In this document: positions 1-8,342 of the stretch, one piece after another | How the letters are laid out: each line of letters opens with the position of its first letter | How positions within the stretch are numbered: the stretch's first letter is position 1 | Assembly: GCA_024280735.1 (NCBI GenBank) | Contig: JAJRPO010000074.1 | Location: forward strand, 1 to 41,325 | Length of the DNA: 41,325 nucleotides | Direction of reading: 5' to 3' | DNA from: Alphaproteobacteria bacterium | GTDB taxonomy: Bacteria > Pseudomonadota > Alphaproteobacteria > Rhodobacterales > Rhodobacteraceae | Translations under genes and position numbers: made by a program | The notes under the pieces: generated by a model | Told to the model about the DNA's origin: nothing | Databases searched by the model: none | The model's input: only the letters and a program-made list of their open reading frames with translations

Positions 1-196
1 CATTGTGGTTTCCTCGTTTTGTGGTTGGTGTGCACCACCATCAAAACGGTAACCATCGCCCTTATCAATGGGCGTGCCGCTCCCAATTCAGTTCGCTGAA
101 ATGGGAGCGGTGTCAGATGAAGTCTGAACTAATACACATTATGTGCTGCTCAAGAACAAATAAGCAGGTATGGGCCGATCTTGGTAAACTCTCTTT
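1..196. other. Upstream region of mrcA without a recognisable gene
   Basis: No convincing coding region is seen here. A frame open from the window edge ends in a TGA at 97-99 inside a hairpin, and I do not recognise its short hydrophobic translation. It could be the tail of a gene cut by the left edge or simply non-coding. The stretch contains the stem-loop listed separately, and the mrcA promoter starts at its end. Confidence 0.4.
77..110. repeat. Stem-loop with 15-bp arms and TTCG loop
   Basis: Arms 77-91 and 96-110 are inverted repeats with a single mismatch, closed by the tetranucleotide TTCG at 92-95. No T-run follows on either strand, so it is not a standard intrinsic terminator. It could be an mRNA 3'-end stabiliser for a gene to the left, or a REP-like element. 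The function is unknown. Confidence 0.6.
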
Positions 197-226
197 TTGA
201 CCTTACTGCGTCAAGGCTTTATAGAT
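197..226 (+). promoter_or_regulatory. Probable sigma70 promoter of mrcA
   Basis: A -35 box TTGACC (197-202) is followed by a 17-nt spacer and a -10 box TATAGA (220-225). Transcription would start near 232, leaving a leader of about 15 nt before the ATG at 248. The -35 box overlaps a possible upstream TTG start at 197, which argues that the TTG is not the translation start. Confidence 0.7.
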
Positions 227-247
227 CGGACACCTAGAAGGGGTTTT

Positions 248-2791
248 ATGGTGCTGCGTTTTGTTTTATCGTTCTTTGGTTTTATCTTCAGTGGGCTGAC
301 CATTGGGGCGGTGATGGTTGTGATTGTGTTTGGCGGCGTCTTTTGGATGTACGGGCGCGACCTGCCGGATCACGCGGCGCTGGCCAGTTATGAACCGGCC
401 ACCATCAGCCGCATTTATTCCATTGAAGGCCGGGTGATGGACGAATTCGCCCGCGAGCGACGGCGTTTTACGCCGATTGATGAAGTTCCCGATGTGATCA
501 AACACGCGTTTATCAGTGCCGAGGATAAGCATTTCTATTACCACAAAGGCTATGACCTGGCCGGTATTATCAAGGCTGCAATTGATGCGGCGCGGGGCAA
601 ACGGCTGCGCGGGGCCTCGACCATTACCCAGCAAGTGATGAAGAATTTCCTGCTGTCAGGGGATCGTTCTGCCGAGCGCAAGATCAAGGAGCTGATTCTG
701 GCGACCCGGCTGGAAAACACGCTTGATAAAGAGCAGATACTGGAATTGTATTTAAACGAGATTTTTCTGGGGCAAAATTCTTATGGAATAACAGCCGCGG
801 CGGAGACCTATTTTGGCAAAAACCTTGAGCAGGTCACGCCAGGTGAAGCGGCCTACCTTGCGTCCTTGCCCAAAGCCCCGAGTAAATACCATCCAGTTCG
901 TCAGCTAGAACGCGCGGTGGCGCGGCGCAATTTTGTGCTTAAGGAAATGGCGGAAAATGGCTATATCACCCCTGCTGTGGCAGAAGCGGCAAGGGCCAGT
1001 GAATTAAAAACAGTGCAAGGCGGGCATTATGCCTCGTTGCGCAATTCCCGACCTCCGAGGGACTATTTTAGCGATGAGATCCGCAGGCAGTTGTCCGGCA
1101 ACTTTGGCGAAGAAGAGTTTTTTGGCGGTGGCCTGACAATCCGCGCCACCATGGACCCGTATTTCCAACAAGAAGCCGCGAAGTCCCTGCGCACGGGGTT
1201 AGAAAAGTTTGACCGCCAGTTGGGGATTTACCGCGGTGCGACCGATACAATTGATCCGGCCAAGCTGGGCACTGAGGCCGAGTGGCGCGCCGCCCTCGGG
1301 GATGCGAAAATAGCCCGTGATATTGCCGGTTGGCACGCGGCGGTGGTTTTGGAGCTGAATGCGAAATCAGCGCGTATTGGCATTGAGGGCGTGGACGAAG
1401 ACGCTGACGGCCATTTCATCCCGATGTCGGATATGAAATGGCGACCAGAGTTGCAAAATGGCCGGGGCGGCAAGCGCGCCCGCAAACCGAGCGATTTACT
1501 GGCCGTGGGCGATGTGATCCATATCCGTGCCGTGACCAAGAAAGATAAATTTGTGCGCTGGTCTTTGCGCCAAGTGCCTAAAATTCAGGGTGCCTTTATG
1601 GCGATGGACACCCGTACGGGCCGCGTTGTGGCAATGCAAGGCGGGTTTTCCTATCAAAATTCGGTGTTTAACCGCGCCACCCAAGCCGAGCGCCAGCCCG
1701 GCTCCTCGTTTAAGCCGTTTGTCTATGCTTCAGCGCTGGACAGTGGCTATTCGCCTTCGACCATTATTATTGATGCACCGATTGAGGTGCAGACCCCGCA
1801 AGGCCTGTGGCGACCCAAAAACGCCTCGCATAAATATTATGGGCCCGCGCCGTTGCGCGTCGGGATTGAGCGGTCGCGTAACTTGATGACCATTCGTTTG
1901 GCGCAAGATGTGGGCATGAATGTGGTTGCAGATTATGCTGAACGGTTTGGTGTTTACGACGATATGGGCGAGTTTCTGGCCAACGCATTGGGATCACAGG
2001 AAACCACGCTGTTCAAAATGATCTCCGCCTATGCAATGTTCGCGAATGGTGGCGAGCGGGTAGAGCCTACACTGGTTGACCGTGTGCAGGATCGCCGGGG
2101 TAATACGGTTTACCGCCATGACAAACGGGTGTGTGAGGGCTGTCGCTTTGCCGCGCTGGAGGAGGGCGTATCGCCGCAAATCATCTCTAACCGCGAGCGG
2201 ATTATGGATGCGGTGACGGCCTACCAGCTGACCTCGATGATGCGCGGAGTGGTCGAGCGGGGCACTGCCAGCCGTACAGTCAAGGTTGGCGTGCCGGTTG
2301 CCGGTAAAACAGGCACCACCAATGATGCCAAAGATGTGTGGTTCATCGGTTTTACCCCGACGATGGTTGCAGGGTGTTATATGGGCTATGACCGCCCCAA
2401 AAGCCTTGGGCGCGGGGCCTCTGGCGGTGGCATGTGTGGGCCGGTATTTAACAGGTTCATGAAAAAGGTGGTGGCGCGCGACGGGTCGTCTGATTTTAAA
2501 CGCCCTGACAATACAGTGTTTATCAATTTTGATCGTTACTCTGGTGCCCGCCTGCCAGCGGACGCCAAGGGGCCGCAAGTGGTGGCCGAATTGTTCCGCA
2601 AAGGCGAGGAGCCACAATACGGTATTTTCTCGATCATCGACGGTGGTTTTGCCATGGGTGAAGACCTGTTGCTGTTTGGCCGTGGCGAGAGCGGTGCTGC
2701 TGATCAGGTTGTAACCACATCTTCGGGGCAAGTTGCCAAGATTCCAAAGAAAGCGTCGATTGGGTCGCTGTCTTCGGGGGGCTTGTACTAG
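248..2791 (+). CDS. mrcA: Penicillin-binding protein 1A, bifunctional glycosyltransferase/transpeptidase
   Basis: This is a class A PBP that polymerises and cross-links peptidoglycan in the periplasm from an inner-membrane anchor. The 847-residue product starts with a membrane segment (about residues 8-36). A GT51 domain follows, with E92 in an EDKHFY motif, GASTITQQ at 122-129, RKIKE at 144-148 and E171 in the LNEIFLGQ motif. A roughly 120-residue insert (about 320-440) resembles the OB-like domain of PBP1A. The transpeptidase shows SSFK at 486-489 (nucleophile S486), SRN at 543-545 and KTGT at 687-690. The ATG at 248 is chosen because a GAAGGG ribosome-binding site precedes it and the promoter lies just upstream. 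prfB follows after 90 nt on the same strand. All catalytic motifs are intact. Confidence 0.96.
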   Translation: MVLRFVLSFFGFIFSGLTIGAVMVVIVFGGVFWMYGRDLPDHAALASYEPATISRIYSIEGRVMDEFARERRRFTPIDEVPDVIKHAFISAEDKHFYYHKGYDLAGIIKAAIDAARGKRLRGASTITQQVMKNFLLSGDRSAERKIKELILATRLENTLDKEQILELYLNEIFLGQNSYGITAAAETYFGKNLEQVTPGEAAYLASLPKAPSKYHPVRQLERAVARRNFVLKEMAENGYITPAVAEAARASELKTVQGGHYASLRNSRPPRDYFSDEIRRQLSGNFGEEEFFGGGLTIRATMDPYFQQEAAKSLRTGLEKFDRQLGIYRGATDTIDPAKLGTEAEWRAALGDAKIARDIAGWHAAVVLELNAKSARIGIEGVDEDADGHFIPMSDMKWRPELQNGRGGKRARKPSDLLAVGDVIHIRAVTKKDKFVRWSLRQVPKIQGAFMAMDTRTGRVVAMQGGFSYQNSVFNRATQAERQPGSSFKPFVYASALDSGYSPSTIIIDAPIEVQTPQGLWRPKNASHKYYGPAPLRVGIERSRNLMTIRLAQDVGMNVVADYAERFGVYDDMGEFLANALGSQETTLFKMISAYAMFANGGERVEPTLVDRVQDRRGNTVYRHDKRVCEGCRFAALEEGVSPQIISNRERIMDAVTAYQLTSMMRGVVERGTASRTVKVGVPVAGKTGTTNDAKDVWFIGFTPTMVAGCYMGYDRPKSLGRGASGGGMCGPVFNRFMKKVVARDGSSDFKRPDNTVFINFDRYSGARLPADAKGPQVVAELFRKGEEPQYGIFSIIDGGFAMGEDLLLFGRGESGAADQVVTTSSGQVAKIPKKASIGSLSSGGLY

Positions 2792-2881
2792 GGACGGGGC
2801 ACTTTAATCCGCCGCACTGGTTTACCAATCAGGTTTGTCTTAGTAAAAGAAGGTAACTCAAGAGGTTATCGGGCTAAAATC

Positions 2882-4009
2882 ATGCGCGCAGAAATCGAAA
2901 AATTGGCAGAAGACATCGGCAGATCAGTGGGTTTGTTGCACCAGAGGATGGACGGCGAGACCGCGGCGTTCCGGTTGGAGGAATTTAACGCCCTGTCGGA
3001 GGACCCGGACCTGTGGAATGACCCGACCAAAGCCCAGGCCTTGATGCGGGAACGTCAGGCGCTGGTGGATGCAATGGACACTTATAAAGCCCTCAAGCAA
3101 GACCTGTCTGATAATATAGAGATGATCGAGTTGGGGGAGATGGAGGACGACGCCGAGGTTATCGAGGACGCAGAAAACGCCATCCGCAAGCTGCATGTGT
3201 TGGCCGCCAAGAAAGAGCTGGAGGCGCTGCTGGACGGGGAGGCGGACAGCAATGACACTTTCCTTGAGATTAATTCCGGTGCAGGCGGCACTGAGAGTTG
3301 CGACTGGGCCTCGATGCTGGCGCGGATGTATGTGCGCTGGGCCGAGAAGCAAGGCTATAAGGTTGAGATGATGTCCGAGAGTGCGGGCGAGGAAGCGGGG
3401 ATCAAATCCGTGACCTATCAGATCAAGGGGCATAATGCCTATGGCTGGCTGAAATCCGAGAGTGGCGTCCATCGGTTGGTGCGGATTTCGCCGTTTGATT
3501 CTAATGCGCGGCGTCACACGTCGTTCAGTTCGGTTTGGGTTTATCCGGTGATCGATGATAATATCGAGATCGAGATTAACCCAGGCGATATTCGCGTCGA
3601 TACTTACCGCAGTTCGGGCGCGGGTGGCCAGCATGTGAACACCACGGATTCCGCGGTGCGCATCACCCACTTGCCGACCAATATCGTTGTGCAATCCTCG
3701 CAGAAATCCCAGCACCAGAACCGCGCCAATTGTATGGCGGCGCTGAAATCGCGTTTGTTTGAGATGGAAATGCGCAAGCGCACCGAAGGTATTCAGGAAG
3801 CGCATGACAATAAGGGGGATGCGGGGTGGGGAAATCAGATACGATCCTATGTTTTGCAGCCTTACCAGATGGTTAAAGATTTGCGCACCAATCACGAAAC
3901 CTCTGACAGTCAAGGCGTGCTGGACGGGGATTTAACACCGTTTATGGCGGCGGTTCTGGCGCAGGATGTGGTGGGTAAAAGCCGAGGCGAGGCGCAGGCG
4001 GAGATGTAG
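2882..4009 (+). CDS. prfB: Peptide chain release factor 2 (RF2)
   Basis: RF2 recognises UAA and UGA stop codons and triggers peptide release on the ribosome. The 375-residue product carries the RF2-type codon-recognition tripeptide SPF at 203-205 and the catalytic GGQ at 248-250 in the usual SGAGGQHVN context. The reading frame is continuous from ATG 2882, so the programmed +1 frameshift that autoregulates many bacterial prfB genes is absent. The gene lies 90 nt behind mrcA, and no terminator is visible in that gap. A dispersed repeat (4023-4061) follows the stop codon and the next gene converges. Confidence 0.97.
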   Translation: MRAEIEKLAEDIGRSVGLLHQRMDGETAAFRLEEFNALSEDPDLWNDPTKAQALMRERQALVDAMDTYKALKQDLSDNIEMIELGEMEDDAEVIEDAENAIRKLHVLAAKKELEALLDGEADSNDTFLEINSGAGGTESCDWASMLARMYVRWAEKQGYKVEMMSESAGEEAGIKSVTYQIKGHNAYGWLKSESGVHRLVRISPFDSNARRHTSFSSVWVYPVIDDNIEIEINPGDIRVDTYRSSGAGGQHVNTTDSAVRITHLPTNIVVQSSQKSQHQNRANCMAALKSRLFEMEMRKRTEGIQEAHDNKGDAGWGNQIRSYVLQPYQMVKDLRTNHETSDSQGVLDGDLTPFMAAVLAQDVVGKSRGEAQAEM

Positions 4010-4022
4010 GGGAAGAGATTCT

Positions 4023-4061
4023 ATGCGCTCCGCACGGGGGATATTCAACAGAACAAAGAAG
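4023..4061. repeat. Dispersed intergenic repeat, copy 1
   Basis: This 39-bp sequence beginning ATGCGCTCCGCACGGGGG and ending in AACAGAACAAAGAAG is nearly identical to 21918-21955 (two substitutions and one extra G). Both copies lie directly behind a plus-strand stop codon (prfB here, ispG there) and before a converging gene. The 5' half is partly self-complementary. Similar GC-rich repeats behind genes are familiar to me from Rhodobacterales genomes, but no function is assigned. Confidence 0.75.
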
Positions 4062-4067
4062 ATGGGG

Positions 4068-5003
4068 TTAAGTGCCCAGAATTGTGAGCCACAGGCTTGC
4101 GGAAAAGATTGATAAGGCTGTTGAGATTAGCACTGTTGCTGCCACTGTGTCTTGTGCGCGATTGTAGAGGTTGGCGAAGATATAGGCGTTGATGCCCGGG
4201 GCCATGGCGGCGATTATTACGGCAGCGCGGGTGAAATCTGTGGACAGGTGAAAAACCTGGGTGGCCAGCAGCCAAGCGATGCTCGGGTGTATAAACAGTT
4301 TACTGACGCAGATCAGCGCCGTGTCGCGCAAATTGCCTGTCAGGCGGTATTGCACCATGGCACCGCCCAATCCGAACAGGGCGATGGGCAGGGCGGCGCG
4401 GGCTACCATTTCTATCCCTGCGGTCAGGGGCGCGGGGATTGGCAGGCCGCTGAGGTTGGCGGCAAAGCCCAGCATGATACCGATCATCAGGGCGTTGGAG
4501 AAGATCGTTTTCAGGGTGGTTTTCAGGGTTTTTCCGATTGATTTACCCTCGGCGCGCACGAACTCCATTGTGGTGATGCCGATCAGGAAACAGAACGGGG
4601 CGTGTAGGGAAATAATTGCAAATGTCGGCTGCATGACCGCCGCGCCGTATGCCCGCTCCACGATCGAGAGGCCGAGCAATAGGGTGTTGCCAAAGAAGGC
4701 GGCGAAACCGATGGCCACAGCCTCGCTGGCGCGGTGTTTGAACAGGTGGCGGGCGATCAGGGCGGTGAGGATGAAACTGGTTGTGGCGCCGATGTAAAAG
4801 GAGGTGAGCAGGCCGGGATCGAAGGCGGCGTTTAGATCCAGTTTCGAAATGGCGCTGAACAGCAGGCAGGGGATGGCGAAGTTCGCGGCAAATTTGACCA
4901 GCGCATCGGCTTGGATTTGGGTGAAGAGACGGGCGCGCAGGGCCAGATACCCCGCGCCGATTACGATGAACACCGGCAGGATGATGTTCAGCAGTGCCAG
5001 CAT
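4068..5003 (-). CDS. AEC (auxin efflux carrier) family transporter
   Basis: This 311-residue, highly hydrophobic protein has about ten membrane segments in two halves. The halves are separated by a polar loop near residues 150-165, as in AEC permeases (Mem_trans family) that export small organic acids or related anions. The N-terminal stretch LPVFIVIGAGYLALR and the FGNTLLLGL segment are typical of the family. The substrate cannot be read from the sequence. The start codon abuts the stop of the upstream MBL gene, so it is the promoter-distal gene of the dacC-tmk-holB-tatD-MBL operon. Confidence 0.85.
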   Translation of the reverse strand: MLALLNIILPVFIVIGAGYLALRARLFTQIQADALVKFAANFAIPCLLFSAISKLDLNAAFDPGLLTSFYIGATTSFILTALIARHLFKHRASEAVAIGFAAFFGNTLLLGLSIVERAYGAAVMQPTFAIISLHAPFCFLIGITTMEFVRAEGKSIGKTLKTTLKTIFSNALMIGIMLGFAANLSGLPIPAPLTAGIEMVARAALPIALFGLGGAMVQYRLTGNLRDTALICVSKLFIHPSIAWLLATQVFHLSTDFTRAAVIIAAMAPGINAYIFANLYNRAQDTVAATVLISTALSIFSASLWLTILGT

Positions 5004-5801
5004 TTAAATGTTTAGCGTGATTTGCATGCCGTCGTAAGCGGCGGTGATATGGTCCGGGGTTTCGGTGCAAAGAGTGGCGTAATCCAGATCGATGTGCAGG
5101 TTGGTCAGCACCGCGCGTTTTGGGGCCATCCTGGTGATCCATTCAAGGGTTTTTTCCAGATGTATGTGGGTGGGGTGCGGTTCGCGGCGCAGGGCATCGA
5201 TAATCCAGCAATCAAGGTCCTTGACGGCCGCCCAACCGGCATCCGTCATGTCAGAGACATCCGGCAAATAGGCCAGTTTGCCGATGCGAAAGCCGTTGGC
5301 CATGATCGGGCCATGGTGCACGGCGAAAGGCTCGAATGTAATGTCGCCACCGGCACCGGATATTGTGACGGGGCCGGTCATATCGTTCATTTCGAGAATG
5401 GCCGGGTAGTGCGTGCCCGCCCTTTGTTTGAACGCATAGCCAAAACGCTGGTGCAGGGTTTCCTGGGTTGTCTGATCTGCCCAAACCGGAATGCGGGTGC
5501 GCATGTTAAAAGCGATCATGCGCAGGTCATCGAGGCCATGGGTATGGTCGGCGTGATCGTGGGTGTAAAGCACCGCATCTAGGTGGCCTATTCCAGCCGC
5601 CAGCATTTGGGCGCGGAAATCTGGCGAGGTGTCGATCAGAACTGTGGTGGTGCCGTCCGCCCCCTGTTGTTGCACCAGCAGCGAGCAGCGTTGGCGGTGG
5701 TTTCTCGGCTCGTTTGGGTCACAGGCCCCCCAGAGTCCGCCGAGACGGGGAACGCCGCCCGAAGAGCCGCTGCCCAGTATGGTGAAAACTCTTTCGGTCA
5801 T
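5004..5801 (-). CDS. MBL-fold metallohydrolase, PhnP-like phosphodiesterase
   Basis: The 265-residue protein has the metallo-beta-lactamase metal-binding motif THDHADH (residues 80-86), the N-terminal LGSGSSGGVPRLGG stretch typical of PhnP-type phosphoribosyl cyclic phosphodiesterases, and a later HHG and TNLHIDLDY segment. It is probably a cytoplasmic di-zinc phosphodiesterase; the natural substrate is unknown. An in-frame TTG lies 12 nt upstream, but ATG 5801 overlaps the tatD stop as ATGA and is preferred. In this lineage the gene usually sits behind tatD, as it does here. Confidence 0.85.
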   Translation of the reverse strand: MTERVFTILGSGSSGGVPRLGGLWGACDPNEPRNHRQRCSLLVQQQGADGTTTVLIDTSPDFRAQMLAAGIGHLDAVLYTHDHADHTHGLDDLRMIAFNMRTRIPVWADQTTQETLHQRFGYAFKQRAGTHYPAILEMNDMTGPVTISGAGGDITFEPFAVHHGPIMANGFRIGKLAYLPDVSDMTDAGWAAVKDLDCWIIDALRREPHPTHIHLEKTLEWITRMAPKRAVLTNLHIDLDYATLCTETPDHITAAYDGMQITLNI

Positions 5802-6595
5802 GATGTCTGCCAATTGGCAACTTTGGTGAACAAGCGATCAAAGTTGGTTTGGGTTTGGGCGGCGAAATCTTTGTAGTCCATGCCGAAAACCTCGGCCCCT
5901 ATTTGCGCGGTATGGGCCGTATAGGCGGGTTCGTTGCGCTTGCCGCGAAACGGCATCGGCGCGAGGTAGGGGGCGTCGGTTTCCACCAGAATTCGGTCAA
6001 CTGGCGCAGCCGCAAAAATGTCCCGCAGCGCCTGGCTTTTCTTAAAGGTGGTGATGCCGGACATCGATAGATAGAAGCCAAGATCGAGGGCGGCTTGTGC
6101 CAGTTGTGGTCCGCTGGAAAAACAGTGCAACACGCAAGAAAACGCACCTGCCTTATGTTCGTCTGTCAGGATTTGCGCCATGTCTTCGTCGGCAGAACGC
6201 GCGTGGATAATCAGGGGCAGGGCGGTTTGACGCGCGGCCTCTATGTGGATGCGCAGGCTTTCTTGTTGCACGGCTTTGCTGTCTTCGGTGTAAAAATAAT
6301 CCAGACCACTCTCGCCGATGCCAACCATTTTGGGGTGGCTGGCGATTTGCACCAATTGGGCGACGCTGGCCATTGGTTCCTCGGCCGCGCTCATCGGGTG
6401 GGTGGCGGCAGCAAAGAAGATTGGCGCATGGGCCTCGGCGATGGCGCGCACGGCGGGTTCGTTCTTTAACTTTGTGCAGATCGTGACCATGCGGGTGACG
6501 CCAGCGGCGGCGGCGCGGGCAATCAGATCGGGGATTTCGCCGTCAAAGTCGGCTGAATCCAGGTGGCAATGGCTGTCGGTTATTTCAGGTGTCAT
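5798..6595 (-). CDS. tatD: TatD family metal-dependent hydrolase (DNase)
   Basis: This 265-residue TIM-barrel hydrolase has the expected metal-ligand motifs: DSHCHLD at the N-terminus, GESGLDYF near residue 95, LIIHAR, LHCFSSG and ETDAPYLAP. TatD proteins are 3'-5' exonucleases acting on DNA ends. Its start overlaps the holB stop as ATGA and its stop overlaps the MBL gene start in the same way, so translation is probably coupled along the operon. Confidence 0.93.
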   Translation of the reverse strand: MTPEITDSHCHLDSADFDGEIPDLIARAAAAGVTRMVTICTKLKNEPAVRAIAEAHAPIFFAAATHPMSAAEEPMASVAQLVQIASHPKMVGIGESGLDYFYTEDSKAVQQESLRIHIEAARQTALPLIIHARSADEDMAQILTDEHKAGAFSCVLHCFSSGPQLAQAALDLGFYLSMSGITTFKKSQALRDIFAAAPVDRILVETDAPYLAPMPFRGKRNEPAYTAHTAQIGAEVFGMDYKDFAAQTQTNFDRLFTKVANWQTS

Positions 6596-7719
6596 GTGCG
6601 GGCTGTCTCGTCTAGTTTTAGCAACATATCAAGGATCACGCTGGAAGGGTCAAGATTAACTGCGCGCGCATGGGTGACACGGCCCGTTAATTCCTGCGCA
6701 AGGTTGGCCCATTTACGGGCTGCGTGAAGGTTCGGGGCCAGTTTGGCCAGCATTTGTGCCTCGCCTTGGGCGGCCTCGTCCCAAACGGCGGGTTGCAAGG
6801 CACCGTAGCGCGCGAGGCGGTGAAGCAGCAAGGCGATCAGGTGCAGGGTGATGTCGTAAAACGGTGCGGCGGCACGGCCAGTACACTTATCGGCGAGTTG
6901 TAATGCGGCGTTGCGATCCAAGCCCGGGGCCATGGCGGCGAGGGCTGTAAGGCGGCCATAAAGCGTCACGCCGTCGGCGTTTAGCAGGCGGATGGCTTCG
7001 CCGACGGAACCATCAGATAGCAGGGCAAGGGCGGCTGAATTTGTGTTTATGTCTACGCCTGCCTGCTGCAAGGCGGTGTCTTGGTCCGGTTGGGATAATT
7101 TTGCGCAACGCAGATCGCGGCACCGCGAGCGGATGGTGGGCAGCAGTTTTGCCGGTTGATGGCTGACCAGCAGGATCAGGGTTTTTTCGGGGGGTTCTTC
7201 CAGGATTTTCAACAGGGCGTTGGCAGCGGAGGTGTTCAACTCATCCGCCGCGTCGATGATGGCAATGCGCCAGCCACCGTCAGCGGCAGAGAGGGTGAAA
7301 AAGCTTTTCAGTTTGCGCACTTCGTCAACGGTGATCGCGGTTTTCAGGCGGTTTGGCTTGGCCTTGATATCCCAGGGGCGGCGGCACAGGAACAGGCGCG
7401 GCTCGCCAAGAGAGTGGCTGCGGCGCACGGCGGGATTGTCGGGGTCGGAATCGAGGTTTTCCGCCTTGGCAGGTTCTTCGCCGAAGAATCCGCCACCATC
7501 ATCCGGTTGCGCCAACATAAAACGGGCAATGCGCCACGCGAGTGTGGCCTTGCCAACACCGCGCGGGCCGGAAATCAGCCAAGCATGGTGCAGACGGGCA
7601 GAGTTGAATGCGTCCAGGAAATGGGCCTCGGCACCGGATTGACCGAAGAGTTGCAAGGTTTTGCGCGGATGCGGGGCACCCTCGGCGCGGTCCGGTTCGG
7701 GGATTGCGTCGCTGCTCAT
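6592..7719 (-). CDS. holB: DNA polymerase III subunit delta'
   Basis: This is a clamp-loader subunit that helps load the beta sliding clamp at the replication fork. The 375-residue product has a P-loop-like GPRGVGKA (residues 51-58), the LLKILEEPP segment and an SRC motif (TIRSRCRDLRC) characteristic of delta' and gamma/tau. Start ATG 7719 overlaps the tmk stop as ATGA; the reading frame extends 25 codons further upstream, but that part lies inside tmk. The neighbours tmk and tatD match the common tmk-holB-tatD order. Confidence 0.93.
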   Translation of the reverse strand: MSSDAIPEPDRAEGAPHPRKTLQLFGQSGAEAHFLDAFNSARLHHAWLISGPRGVGKATLAWRIARFMLAQPDDGGGFFGEEPAKAENLDSDPDNPAVRRSHSLGEPRLFLCRRPWDIKAKPNRLKTAITVDEVRKLKSFFTLSAADGGWRIAIIDAADELNTSAANALLKILEEPPEKTLILLVSHQPAKLLPTIRSRCRDLRCAKLSQPDQDTALQQAGVDINTNSAALALLSDGSVGEAIRLLNADGVTLYGRLTALAAMAPGLDRNAALQLADKCTGRAAAPFYDITLHLIALLLHRLARYGALQPAVWDEAAQGEAQMLAKLAPNLHAARKWANLAQELTGRVTHARAVNLDPSSVILDMLLKLDETART

Positions 7720-8339
7720 AATTCTGGCATCAACAAGGGGCGGATTTGGGCGTGCACACCTGCCGGGGTGTCTTGGCCATTGATCACATGGCAACGGTCA
7801 GGGAATTCCTGTGCCAATGCCAGAAATCCGCTGCGCAATTTTTGCTGGAACGGCAGGCCGAAATCCTCAAACCTGTCTTCGCCCGAGTTACGGGCGAGGC
7901 CACGGGTCAGGGATTTTTCCGGGTCCATATCGATGATGAATGTCATGTCCGGTTCCCGCCCGATCATTAAGCTGTGCAATTGGTCCACGACACTGCGCAG
8001 GTCAGCCCGCGCCGCGCCTTGATACACCCGCGTGGAATCGGCGAAACGATCGCATAGCACGGTTTCGCCCCGTTCCAATGCGGGCAGAATGGTGCGTTCC
8101 AAATGGTCGCGGCGCGCGGCGGTAAACAGCAGGATTTCGGTTTCCGGCGACCAGCGTCCGGTGTCGCCCTCGACCAGCAATTTGCGAATATCCTCGGCAC
8201 CAACAGACCCCCCCGGTTCGCGGGTCAGGATCGAGGCATAGCCGTTGTCGCGCAAGAACTTGTGGAACAGCCGCGCCTGGGTGGATTTGCCAGAGCCGTC
8301 GATGCCCTCAAAGGTGATGAAACGTCCGCGGGCCGCCAT
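7716..8339 (-). CDS. tmk: Thymidylate kinase
   Basis: It phosphorylates dTMP to dTDP in the cytoplasm. The 207-residue protein has the P-loop EGIDGSGKST (residues 11-20), the DRFADST motif and the LID-like EDRFE segment, with the family's usual length. It begins 3 nt after the stop of dacC and overlaps holB by 4 nt, so it belongs to the same transcript. Confidence 0.96.
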   Translation of the reverse strand: MAARGRFITFEGIDGSGKSTQARLFHKFLRDNGYASILTREPGGSVGAEDIRKLLVEGDTGRWSPETEILLFTAARRDHLERTILPALERGETVLCDRFADSTRVYQGAARADLRSVVDQLHSLMIGREPDMTFIIDMDPEKSLTRGLARNSGEDRFEDFGLPFQQKLRSGFLALAQEFPDRCHVINGQDTPAGVHAQIRPLLMPEL

Positions 8340-8342
8340 GAT

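Noticed and set aside
1228-2731. Long open frames antisense to mrcA, and similar ones antisense to prfB (2924-3913) and ispG (20914-21825)
   Set aside because: They mirror the codon structure of the strongly supported genes on the opposite strand and give no recognisable protein motifs.
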